Positions 53,402-61,373 of a stretch of DNA of 61,373 nucleotides are shown here, piece by piece. The position numbers and the translations under genes are program-made. Every line of letters begins with the position of its first letter. Positions within the stretch are counted from its first letter, which is position 1. This DNA comes from Bacteroidetes bacterium GWF2_43_63. Lineage in GTDB: Bacteria; Bacteroidota; Bacteroidia; Bacteroidales; DTU049. The stretch is taken from the NCBI GenBank assembly GCA_001769275.1, contig MEOQ01000047.1:1-61373 (forward strand), read 5' to 3'. The notes under the pieces were generated by a model. It searched no databases and was not told the DNA's origin. It saw only the letters and a list, made by a program, of their open reading frames with translations.

Positions 53402-56400
53402 TTATTCAACAACCATTACTCGTGTAATTGATTGCTCATTGTAAGTGAAGCGGACATTGTAGAGTCCGGCGTTCACTTCGCCGAGTGTCACATGGAACAC
53501 TGATCCGCCATTCATCGAAGACAGGTCTTCGGTGAGGATGAGTCGTCCGGTAACATCGTAGATATCCATCAGGAGTGAGCCGTTATTCGTTCCGGAGAGT
53601 GTGATGTCAAACTCACCATTCGATGGGTTCGGATACATCTGCAGACTGATGTCGCCAAGCTCCATAATTGATACAGCTACAACATCAATGGTGGTTGAAT
53701 ACGTATTCTGGCAAGCACCGTTGTACGCAACCAAAGTCACATTGAATAAGTTGTTGGATGCATAAGTATGAATAGGACTAAAAGCTGTTGATGTTCCGCC
53801 ATCGCCGAATGTCCAGCTGTAAGAAGTCGCGCTGAACGAAGTATTGATGAACTCAATCGTCGGATCAAGATTGTTGTAGGTAAATGAAGCAACAGGGGCT
53901 GCAAGTACATTTATTCCTATGTAATCTGATGTATCAACACCGCAGGCACCGCTCTCAATAACTGCGCGGTATTCCCAAACACCTGCAGCAGTTGTAATTT
54001 CAGAGAAGGTTCCAAATCCGGCGGTACCGGGAAGATTAGCCCAGGTTCCGCCATCGATACGACGCTGCCAGTAGAGGATGTCACCAACATTGCCACTGAG
54101 AATAATTGTTCCGGTAGATTCACCTTCACAAACTTCGGCTTCCATGCTGCTCATGACACCACCAACGGTGTAAGGAGCAATGACAATTGTTATATCGTTA
54201 GACACAGCCGGATTGTTGCTGGTACACACCTCATCCGAAGTCAGCGTACAACTTACCTCATCACCATTAATCAATGTTGAAGAAGAGAAGGTTGAGCTGT
54301 TTGATCCAACTGCAGATCCGTTCACGGTCCATGCATAAACAGGGCTGGTGCCGCCGTTTACATCTGTTGCAGCGAATGTAATATCAGTGCCTTCACAAAC
54401 CGAAACGCCAGGAGTTGCTGCAATGGTTACACTTACAGGCAACGTTATGTTGACGGTCATAACCACTGGAACTGATGTTGCTGGATTGCTGCTTGCACAT
54501 GTAAGATCCGAAGTTACTTCACAGGTAACAACATCTCCGTTTGCAAGGGTAGCGCTTACATAGGTGTCGCTATTTGAACCGTCAGCAACACCATTCACAT
54601 ACCACTGATAAACAGGAGTTGTTCCGCCATTCACCGCACTTGCTGTAAACGTTACCGGAACACCTGAGCAAACAGTACCTGCAGGAGAGGCAACAACATC
54701 TACACTCACCAGATATGAGGTGTTCACCGACATAACGATCGGAGCAGATGTGGCTGGATTACCAGAAACACAAGCCAGATCGGATGTAACGGTACATGTC
54801 ACTGCATCGCTGTTTGACAGTGTACTGGTTATGAATGAGGATGAATTTGAACCAACCGCAGATCCGTTAACAAACCATGCGTATACAGGATTTAAGCCTT
54901 CATTTGAAGCGTTAGCCGTGAAAGTAACAGGTTCACCTGAACAAACGGCTCCGGCGGGCGAAGCTGTCACAGCAATGGTTACAGGAACCACCGTGCCAAC
55001 ATTCATTGTTACCGCATTGGATGTTGCCGGATTGCCAGAAACACAGGTTTCATTCGAATTCATAACGCAAGTGATCACATTTCCATCTGTGAGCGTTGAA
55101 CTTGCATAAATAGCTCCGCTGGCAACTGGAACGCCATTGGCATACCAATTATAAACCGGAGAAGAACCTCCGTTAACCGGGGATGCAACGAACGTCACAT
55201 TGGTGCCTTCGCAGATAGTTTCACCGGGGATTGCAGCTATAATAACGCTTGCTGCAAGTACAGGATTAACTGTCATTGTAACAGCGTTGGATGTTGCAGT
55301 TGCGCCAACAGAACAGGTAGCATTTGAAATAACGGTACAAGTAACAACGTCTCCATTGATCAGAGAACTACTGGTATATGTAGCACTGTTTGGTCCAATC
55401 AGAGTTCCATTGATATACCACGCATAAACTGGAGCTACACCTGCATCGGTTGCGGTAGCAGTGAAGGTAACAGATGTGCCGGCACAAACAACAGATGCTG
55501 ATGCTGCAATGGTAACGGCAGGAGTCAGTACCGGATTCACGGCCATGGTAACGACATTGGATGTAGCCGGATTATTTGTTGTACACGTAGCATTGGATGT
55601 AAGGACGCATGATACCGCATCATTGTTTGCCAGAGCGACACTTGTAAATGTCGAGCTGTTCGATCCGGTCGCAATACCATTTACATACCAGTTATACACA
55701 GGGTTATTGCCACCATTCACAGGCGTTGCTACAAAAGTAACAGAGGTTCCCGCACAGATTGCACCCGGAGGAACACCGGTTATACTGACACTAACAGGCA
55801 TATTTGTATTCACCGTCATCGTTAAAGCATTGGATGTAGCCGGGCTGCCTGAAACACAAGATTCATTCGAGGTCATCACACAGGTAACTACGTCGTTGTT
55901 TGTAAGGATTGACGAAGTGAATACTGGATTGTTGGACCCAACAGAAACACCATTGACAAACCATGAATAAACAGGGGTTGTTCCACCATTGACAGGAGTT
56001 GCAGTAAAGGTCACCGAAGTGCCGTCGCAAATTGCTCCGGCCGGCGATGCCACGATGGCAACACTTGCAGGCATCAGAGGATTAACATCCATGATAACCG
56101 GAGTTGAAACTGCCGGATTTCCGGTTGCACAAAGTGCATTTGAAGTCACAACCACGTTTACAGTCTGGTTATCCTGCAAAACATTACTTGTATAAGCAGA
56201 ACTGTTTAATCCAACAGGTGCTCCATTGACGTACCATTGGTAAACCGGAGTTGAACCTCCATTTACAGGACTGGCAGTAAAAGTAACCGGAGTTCCTGCA
56301 CAGATAGTTCCTGCAGGAGATGCTGAAACAGTTGCGCTTACAGGTAACGACGGATTTACAACCATCGTAACAGCACCCGAAACAGCAGGATTTCCGCTGA

Positions 56401-59400
56401 CACAGGTAACACTCGAGGTAAGTGAACAGGTAACCTGATCACCATTGATTAAAGTATTGGAAGTGAAAGTAGCACTGTTGGCACCAGCAGCGGTTCCATT
56501 GACGAACCAGGCATAATCAGGTGTGGTGCCGCCATTTGTCGGAGTGGCTGTAAATGTTACAGGGGTTCCCGCACAGATGGTCGTTGCCGAAGCTGCAATG
56601 CTAACACTTACCGGCAGATTATTCGTTACTGTCATTGCAACAGCATTTGAGGTCGCCGGGCTTCCCGAAGCACAACCGATATTCGAAGTCAGCTCACAGG
56701 TTACTGCATCGGCGTTATTCAATGTACTGCTTGAGAAAGTTGAACTGTTTGATCCAACCGATACACCATTGACAAACCATGCATAAACCGGAGTTGTACC
56801 TCCATTGATGGGTGTCGCTGTAAATGTAACAGGAGTACCTTCGCAAACAGAGCCTGCTGGTGAAGCTGCTATGCTCACACTTACCGGCTGCAACGGAGCT
56901 ACGTCCATAATTAACGTATTCGATGGTGCAGGATTGTTGATTGCACATGTGGCATTAGAATTCACAACACAAACCACAGTCTGGTTGTCAAGCAGCGTAT
57001 TACTGGTGTAGGTCGGGCTGTTGGAACCAACAGCTGAACCATTGACAAACCATGCATATACCGGAGTTAAGCCACCATTGACAGGTGTTGCTGTAAAGGT
57101 CACCGAAGTGCCTTCGCAGACTGTTCCGGCAGGAGCTGCAGCAATCGCAACACTGACTGGTAGAGATGGATTAACGATGATTGCCACTGGATTTGATGTA
57201 GCAGGACTACCAGTCACACAAACGGCATCTGAAGTCATTGAGCATGTGACAACATCACCATTAAGAAGTGTACTGCTGACAAATGTTGCACTATTGAAGC
57301 CAACAGATGTTCCATTGACGAACCAGGCATAATCAGGTGTGGTGCCGCCATTTGTCGGAGTGGCTGTAAATGTCACAGCGTTTCCGGCACAGATGTTTGT
57401 GGCTGAAGCCGCTATGCTGACACTCACCGGGAGATTATTCGTTACTGTCATTGCAACAGTATTTGAGGTCGCCGGGCTTCCCGAAGCACAACCAACATTC
57501 GAAGTCAGCTCACAGGTTACTGCATCGGCGTTATTCAAAGTGCTGCTTGCAAATGTTGAGCTATTTAAGCCAACCGATACACCATTGACAAACCATGAAT
57601 AAACAGGAGTAGTTCCACCGTTAACAGCAGTCGCAGTAAAGGTTACCGAAGTGCCTTCACAAATGGAGCCTGCTGGTGAAGCGGCAATACTTACACTTAC
57701 CGGCTGCAGCGGAGCAACATCCATTATTAACGTATTCGATGGTGCAGGATTGTTGATTGCACAGGTGGCATTTGAATTCACAACACAAACCACAGTCTGA
57801 TTGTCAAGAAGCGTGTTGCTGGTGTAAGTCGGACTGTTGGAACCAACAGCTGAACCATTTACAAACCATGCATATACCGGAGTTGCACCACCATTAACAG
57901 GTGTAGCTGTAAAGGTCACCGAAGTGCCTTCGCAGATGGTTCCGGCTGGAGATGGTGCAATTGAAATGCTGACCGGCAGAGAAGGATTAACCACCATGCT
58001 AACTGCATTCGAAGTAGCAGGATTTCCTGTTGCACAGGTGGCATTGCTTGTGAGAACACAAGTCACATTATCATTGTTAACAAGAGCGCTGCTGGTGAAA
58101 ACCGGGCTGTTGGAACCGACCGGATTTCCATTTACAAACCATGCATACACCGGTGACATTCCACCGTTTGTAGCAGATGCTGTAAACGTTACCGATGCTC
58201 CTGAGCAAATTGTCGTTGCTGATGCAGAGATGCTAATACTGACCGGAAGATCAGGATTGACAATCATATTAACAGCATTTGAAGTTGCAGGATTACCGGT
58301 GCCACAGGCCACATCAGATGTAAGATGACAGGTTACTGCATCACCATTAGTGAGGGAGCTGGTGGTGAATGTGTTGCTGTTTAAACCGATGGCAACACCA
58401 TTCACAAACCATTCATAAACCGGGGTTGTTCCGCCATTGACCGGAGTCGCTGTGAACGACACAGAAGTGCCATCACAAATAGCGCCTGCAGGTGAAGCAA
58501 CAATGCTTACACTAACCGGTACCTGCGGATTAACAACCATCGCAATAGGCGCAGAGGTTGCAGGATTGCCCGTTGCACAGACGATGTCTGAAACAACAGA
58601 GCAAGTTACAAGATCACCATTGTTTAAAATACTTGTTGTAAACATACTGCTTCCCGAAGCCACAACAGATCCATTAACAAACCATGCATAAGCAGGGGCA
58701 GAGCCCCCGTTAACAGCAACGGCTGTAAAGGAAACCGAAGTGCCGTCGCAAACAGGACCAGCCGGGAAAGCCGATATACTAACGCTTACAGGCATGTTTG
58801 GATTAACAACTGCATCAATAATATTTGAAGTTGCAGGATTTCCTGTAGCACAGGCAACATTAGACGTAAGCATACAACTTACATCATCACCATTTGCAAG
58901 TGCGTTGTTAGAGTATGTGTTGCTGTTGATACCAACAGCAGAGCCATTAAGATACCACTGATAAGCAGGAGTTCCTCCGTTGGTTGGAGTAGCTGTAAAG
59001 ACTACTGGTGTGCCAGAACAAATTGAACCAGCAGGAGCTGCTGCAATATTTACACTTACCGGCATACTGGGATTTACGTTCAGTAAAGCACCTGATGAGG
59101 TGGCTGCAGGAGCACAAGGTCCTGTAACAACACAACGATAGAGTTGTCCATTGTTAGCGGTAACCGCACCCGTCAAAGACAAAGCTGTTGTATTCCATCC
59201 AGCATAGGTTGGATTGGTACCAGCTGCTATAATGTTATTATAGGTTGAGCCGCCATCGGTAGATACCTGCCACTGATAAGCGGTGATATCGCCGGTTGCT
59301 GTTACTGTAAAGCCAGTGTTGGCTCCATTACATATTGTTACTGGAGTCGGATTCACGGTAACAACAGGAGCTTCTTCAATAGTAAGGATGGCTGCATTTG

Positions 59401-61373
59401 AGGTTGCATCGGGCGGAACCGCACCTATTACAACACAGCGATACTGATATCCGTCGTTGGCAATAACAACACCGGTCAACGTAAGAGTCTGTGTCGTATA
59501 ACCAGCGTAAACCGGATTTGTCCCAGCTGTTGTAATATTATTGAAAGTAGTTCCACCATCAGTTGAAAGCTGCCACTGATATCCGGTAATTGTTCCGGTT
59601 GCACTAACAGAGAATGTGGTATTAAGTCCAGCACAAATGGTTGCATTTGCAGGATGTGAAGTAATAGCAGGAGCATTATTTACCGTAAGAAGAGCTCCGG
59701 TGGAAGTAACAGATGGAGCGCAGGTTCCGGTAACAACGCAACGATAAAGAAGGCCGTCATTAGCTGTTACAACACCATTCAAAACAAGTGTAGCAGTTGT
59801 CCAGTCTGAATACACAGGATTTGTGCCTGCTGCGAGAATGTTGTTATAAACCGTACCGCCATCTGATGAAACCTGCCACTGGTAAGTAAGACCGGCACCG
59901 GTGGCTGTTACACTGAAGCTGGTATTACCACCGTCGCCAATGATTGTTGCGAGCGGTTGAGCAGTAATAGCCGGAGCGGCATTTACAGTCAGGGCTACGG
60001 TGTTTGAAGTGGCAGGATTGCCGCTAACACAGGCTGCATCTGAAGTAACAACGCAGTAAATCTGATCACCGGCTGCAGGAGCTACATTCATATAGGTCGC
60101 ACCTGTACCGGTGAAACCACTATTCAGGTACCAGGCATAGGTCGGTGTTGTCCCGCCATTAACCGGAGTTGCGGTAAATGTAACTGCTGTGCCTGCACAA
60201 ACTGTTGTTGCAGGAGCTGCTGCTATACTTACACTAACTGGAAGGTTGGCGTTGACCGTCATGGTCACCGTGTTCGAGGTAGCAGGGCTACCCGTGGCAC
60301 ATGTGACATTCGAAGTAACAACACAATAAACGGCATCGCCGGTGGCTAATGCTGCATTGGTATAGGTTGAACTATTTGAACCAACAGGAGCGCTGTTCAG
60401 ATACCATGCGTAAACCGGGGCTGCGCCGCCGTTAACTGGAGTAGCTGTGAAAGTTACGGAAGTTCCGGTGCAAATGGTGGTTGCTGTAGCGGCCGCTGTT
60501 ACACTAACCGGATTGTTCGCATTTACAGTTGTATTAATGGTATTAGATGTCGCCGGGCTGCCGGTAACACAGGTTGCATTGGAGGTCATTACACAATAAA
60601 CAGCTTCGCCGGTTGTGAGGCCAGTTGTGGTATAAGTGCTTAAACCTGTCCCAACTGCACTTCCCCCTTCGTACCACTGATAGGTTGGAGTTCCGCCATT
60701 GGTGGGGGTTGCGGTGAAAGTAACACTGGTGCCGTCGCAAATAGTTGCTGCGCTCGATGAGATGCTCACACTGGCTGCAACCGTAGGATTGACGGTCATT
60801 ACAACAGCATTCGAAGTGGCCGGGCTACCCGTTGCACATCCTTCGCTCGATGTCATAACACAGGTAACAGATTGACCAGTCGCAAGTGTGTTGCTTGTAT
60901 AGGTTGGGCTGTTGGCACCGACATTTGTAGCATTAACCTTCCACTGATAGGTCGGTGTTACGCCGCCATTGGTTGGTACAGCCGTAAATGTTACGCTGGT
61001 ACCGGCGCAAATGGTTGATCCGGGATTAGCTGAAATTACCACACTGGCTGGTAAACTTGAGTTGACCGTCATGGTCACTGTGTTCGAGGTAGCTGGGCTG
61101 CCCGTGGCACAAGTGGCATTGGAGGTAACTACACAATAAACGGCATCGCCGGTGGCTAATGTCGCATTGGTATAAGTTGAACTATTTGAACCAACAGGAG
61201 CGCTATTCAGATACCATGTGTAAACCGGGGCTGCGCCGCCGTTTACGGGTGTTGCTGTAAATGTTACCGAGGTTCCTGTGCAAATGGTGGTTGCTGTAGC
61301 GGCCACTGTTACACTAACCGGATTGTTCGCATTTACAGTTGTATTAATGGTATTCGATGTCGCAGGACTTCCC
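53402..61373 (-). CDS. giant secreted Ig-repeat protein with T9SS type A sorting domain, 5' end outside the window
   Basis: At least 2650 residues are visible and the frame continues past the window end; the GTG at 61306 lies inside a repeat and is not a start. About 26 Ig-like repeats of roughly 90 residues follow each other, most of the form ICEGTSVTFTATPVNGG ... PVYAWFVNG ... DAVTCELTSN ... CASGSPATSN; three divergent ones (for example SFSVTATGAGLTYQWQ) form a block at about 59100-59980. They are followed by one further domain with YWQRRIDGGTWANLPG, a PKD domain (SYSWTFGDGGTSTAFSP) and a C-terminal type A sorting domain (MYPNPSNGEFDITLSG ... GLYNVRFTYNEQ). T9SS would export it and attach it to the surface. 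Adhesion is the likely role, by analogy only. Its own start, signal peptide and promoter lie outside the window. Confidence 0.9.
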   Translation of the reverse strand, partial: GSPATSNTINTTVNANNPVSVTVAATATTICTGTSVTFTATPVNGGAAPVYTWYLNSAPVGSNSSTYTNATLATGDAVYCVVTSNATCATGSPATSNTVTMTVNSSLPASVVISANPGSTICAGTSVTFTAVPTNGGVTPTYQWKVNATNVGANSPTYTSNTLATGQSVTCVMTSSEGCATGSPATSNAVVMTVNPTVAASVSISSSAATICDGTSVTFTATPTNGGTPTYQWYEGGSAVGTGLSTYTTTGLTTGEAVYCVMTSNATCVTGSPATSNTINTTVNANNPVSVTAAATATTICTGTSVTFTATPVNGGAAPVYAWYLNSAPVGSNSSTYTNAALATGDAVYCVVTSNVTCATGSPATSNTVTMTVNANLPVSVSIAAAPATTVCAGTAVTFTATPVNGGTTPTYAWYLNSGFTGTGATYMNVAPAAGDQIYCVVTSDAACVSGNPATSNTVALTVNAAPAITAQPLATIIGDGGNTSFSVTATGAGLTYQWQVSSDGGTVYNNILAAGTNPVYSDWTTATLVLNGVVTANDGLLYRCVVTGTCAPSVTSTGALLTVNNAPAITSHPANATICAGLNTTFSVSATGTITGYQWQLSTDGGTTFNNITTAGTNPVYAGYTTQTLTLTGVVIANDGYQYRCVVIGAVPPDATSNAAILTIEEAPVVTVNPTPVTICNGANTGFTVTATGDITAYQWQVSTDGGSTYNNIIAAGTNPTYAGWNTTALSLTGAVTANNGQLYRCVVTGPCAPAATSSGALLNVNPSMPVSVNIAAAPAGSICSGTPVVFTATPTNGGTPAYQWYLNGSAVGINSNTYSNNALANGDDVSCMLTSNVACATGNPATSNIIDAVVNPNMPVSVSISAFPAGPVCDGTSVSFTAVAVNGGSAPAYAWFVNGSVVASGSSMFTTSILNNGDLVTCSVVSDIVCATGNPATSAPIAMVVNPQVPVSVSIVASPAGAICDGTSVSFTATPVNGGTTPVYEWFVNGVAIGLNSNTFTTSSLTNGDAVTCHLTSDVACGTGNPATSNAVNMIVNPDLPVSISISASATTICSGASVTFTASATNGGMSPVYAWFVNGNPVGSNSPVFTSSALVNNDNVTCVLTSNATCATGNPATSNAVSMVVNPSLPVSISIAPSPAGTICEGTSVTFTATPVNGGATPVYAWFVNGSAVGSNSPTYTSNTLLDNQTVVCVVNSNATCAINNPAPSNTLIMDVAPLQPVSVSIAASPAGSICEGTSVTFTATAVNGGTTPVYSWFVNGVSVGLNSSTFASSTLNNADAVTCELTSNVGCASGSPATSNTVAMTVTNNLPVSVSIAASATNICAGNAVTFTATPTNGGTTPDYAWFVNGTSVGFNSATFVSSTLLNGDVVTCSMTSDAVCVTGSPATSNPVAIIVNPSLPVSVAIAAAPAGTVCEGTSVTFTATPVNGGLTPVYAWFVNGSAVGSNSPTYTSNTLLDNQTVVCVVNSNATCAINNPAPSNTLIMDVAPLQPVSVSIAASPAGSVCEGTPVTFTATPINGGTTPVYAWFVNGVSVGSNSSTFSSSTLNNADAVTCELTSNIGCASGSPATSNAVAMTVTNNLPVSVSIAASATTICAGTPVTFTATPTNGGTTPDYAWFVNGTAAGANSATFTSNTLINGDQVTCSLTSSVTCVSGNPAVSGAVTMVVNPSLPVSATVSASPAGTICAGTPVTFTASPVNGGSTPVYQWYVNGAPVGLNSSAYTSNVLQDNQTVNVVVTSNALCATGNPAVSTPVIMDVNPLMPASVAIVASPAGAICDGTSVTFTATPVNGGTTPVYSWFVNGVSVGSNNPVFTSSILTNNDVVTCVMTSNESCVSGSPATSNALTMTVNTNMPVSVSITGVPPGAICAGTSVTFVATPVNGGNNPVYNWYVNGIATGSNSSTFTSVALANNDAVSCVLTSNATCTTNNPATSNVVTMAVNPVLTPAVTIAASASVVCAGTSVTFTATATDAGVAPVYAWYINGTLIGPNSATYTSSSLINGDVVTCTVISNATCSVGATATSNAVTMTVNPVLAASVIIAAIPGETICEGTNVTFVASPVNGGSSPVYNWYANGVPVASGAIYASSTLTDGNVITCVMNSNETCVSGNPATSNAVTMNVGTVVPVTIAVTASPAGAVCSGEPVTFTANASNEGLNPVYAWFVNGSAVGSNSSSFITSTLSNSDAVTCTVTSDLACVSGNPATSAPIVMSVNTSYLVSVDVVASPAGTVCSGVPVTFTASAVNGGTTPVYQWYVNGVADGSNSDTYVSATLANGDVVTCEVTSDLTCASSNPATSVPVVMTVNITLPVSVTIAATPGVSVCEGTDITFAATDVNGGTSPVYAWTVNGSAVGSNSSTFSSSTLINGDEVSCTLTSDEVCTSNNPAVSNDITIVIAPYTVGGVMSSMEAEVCEGESTGTIILSGNVGDILYWQRRIDGGTWANLPGTAGFGTFSEITTAAGVWEYRAVIESGACGVDTSDYIGINVLAAPVASFTYNNLDPTIEFINTSFSATSYSWTFGDGGTSTAFSPIHTYASNNLFNVTLVAYNGACQNTYSTTIDVVAVSIMELGDISLQMYPNPSNGEFDITLSGTNNGSLLMDIYDVTGRLILTEDLSSMNGGSVFHVTLGEVNAGLYNVRFTYNEQSITRVMVVE
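56501..58140 (-). repeat. higher-order tandem duplication of three Ig-repeat units
   Basis: The segment starting at 56501 (GACGAACCAGGCATAATCAG) recurs 816 bases later at 57317, and several hundred following bases stay nearly identical. Three Ig units (272 codons) were therefore duplicated as a block. Confidence 0.8.
60251..61373 (-). repeat. second higher-order duplication of three Ig-repeat units
   Basis: Sequence from 60251 recurs 810 bases later at 61061 (GTTGACCGTCATGGTCAC), and the similarity continues to the window end. This is again a three-unit (270-codon) block, so the array may continue beyond the window. Confidence 0.75.

Noticed and set aside
54348-58961. Many plus-strand frames of 70-170 codons opposite the giant type A gene
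   Set aside because: They are antisense shadows of the Ig-repeat array with repeated, low-information sequence such as VAGLP and TEVPSQ. The real coding strand carries the sorting domain, PKD and Ig motifs.
61304-61306. GTG at 61306 as the start of the giant type A protein
   Set aside because: The frame remains open to the window end with normal repeat sequence upstream, so this is an internal codon of a gene truncated by the window edge.

Overview
This window comes from a member of the Bacteroidota (Bacteroidetes). The evidence is: several start regions carry the -7 promoter box TAnnTTTG typical of that phylum; Shine-Dalgarno sites are nearly absent; there are two giant secreted repeat proteins ending in type IX secretion (T9SS) sorting domains, one type B and one type A; there are lipoproteins of Bacteroidetes type; and the efp/lpxD and mutS-yicC-gmk neighbourhoods fit. 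I cannot name a genus. No rRNA, tRNA, CRISPR array or complete insertion sequence was found.

Layout. 1-7.4 kb: a minus-strand four-gene efflux operon (tetR, TolC-like, adaptor, RND pump) ending in a terminator. 7.4-18 kb: plus-strand housekeeping genes: Xaa-Pro aminopeptidase, dxs, a small conserved protein, a radical SAM protein, metG, and a gatE-gatD pair encoding the tRNA-dependent amidotransferase otherwise typical of Archaea. 18.5-22.7 kb: an accessory patch with a TauE/SafE transporter, an LRR-like gene lying between two copies of the transporter gene's 3' end, a truncated secreted ORF, a secreted protein of unknown function and two tandem paralogous lipoproteins. 23-29.4 kb: elbB, then a surface-polysaccharide cluster (glycosyltransferase, flippase, methyltransferase, chain-length regulator, O-antigen ligase/polymerase-like protein). 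29.6-31.2 kb: lpxD-like gene and efp. 31.7-38.7 kb: a 2342-residue T9SS type B repeat protein. 38.9-43.6 kb: mutS-yicC-gmk, divergent from a SpoU-type RNA methyltransferase gene. 43.7-52 kb: an abundant-looking OmpA/TPR-like lipoprotein, an APH/NahK-like kinase and a 1560-residue four-ATPase UvrA fusion. 52.2-61.4 kb: an RHS remnant, a lipoprotein, and a second giant T9SS (type A) Ig-repeat protein that runs off the window end.

How it fits together: cell-surface construction is the main theme (O-antigen/capsule assembly, lipid A acylation, two giant adhesin-like proteins, surface lipoproteins, efflux), set among translation genes (metG, gatDE, efp, rRNA/tRNA methyltransferase) and DNA-repair or nucleotide genes (mutS, UvrA fusion, gmk).

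The intergenic spaces are unusually rich in short dispersed repeats. They include a 170-bp MITE-like element in two copies, GC-rich hairpin modules, word-like tandem repeats and an inverted array. The most interesting items are the archaeal-type GatDE, the four-module UvrA, a recurrent TAnnTTTG-N4-ATG arrangement that predicts leaderless mRNAs, the MITE-like pair, and the duplication scar around the LRR gene.
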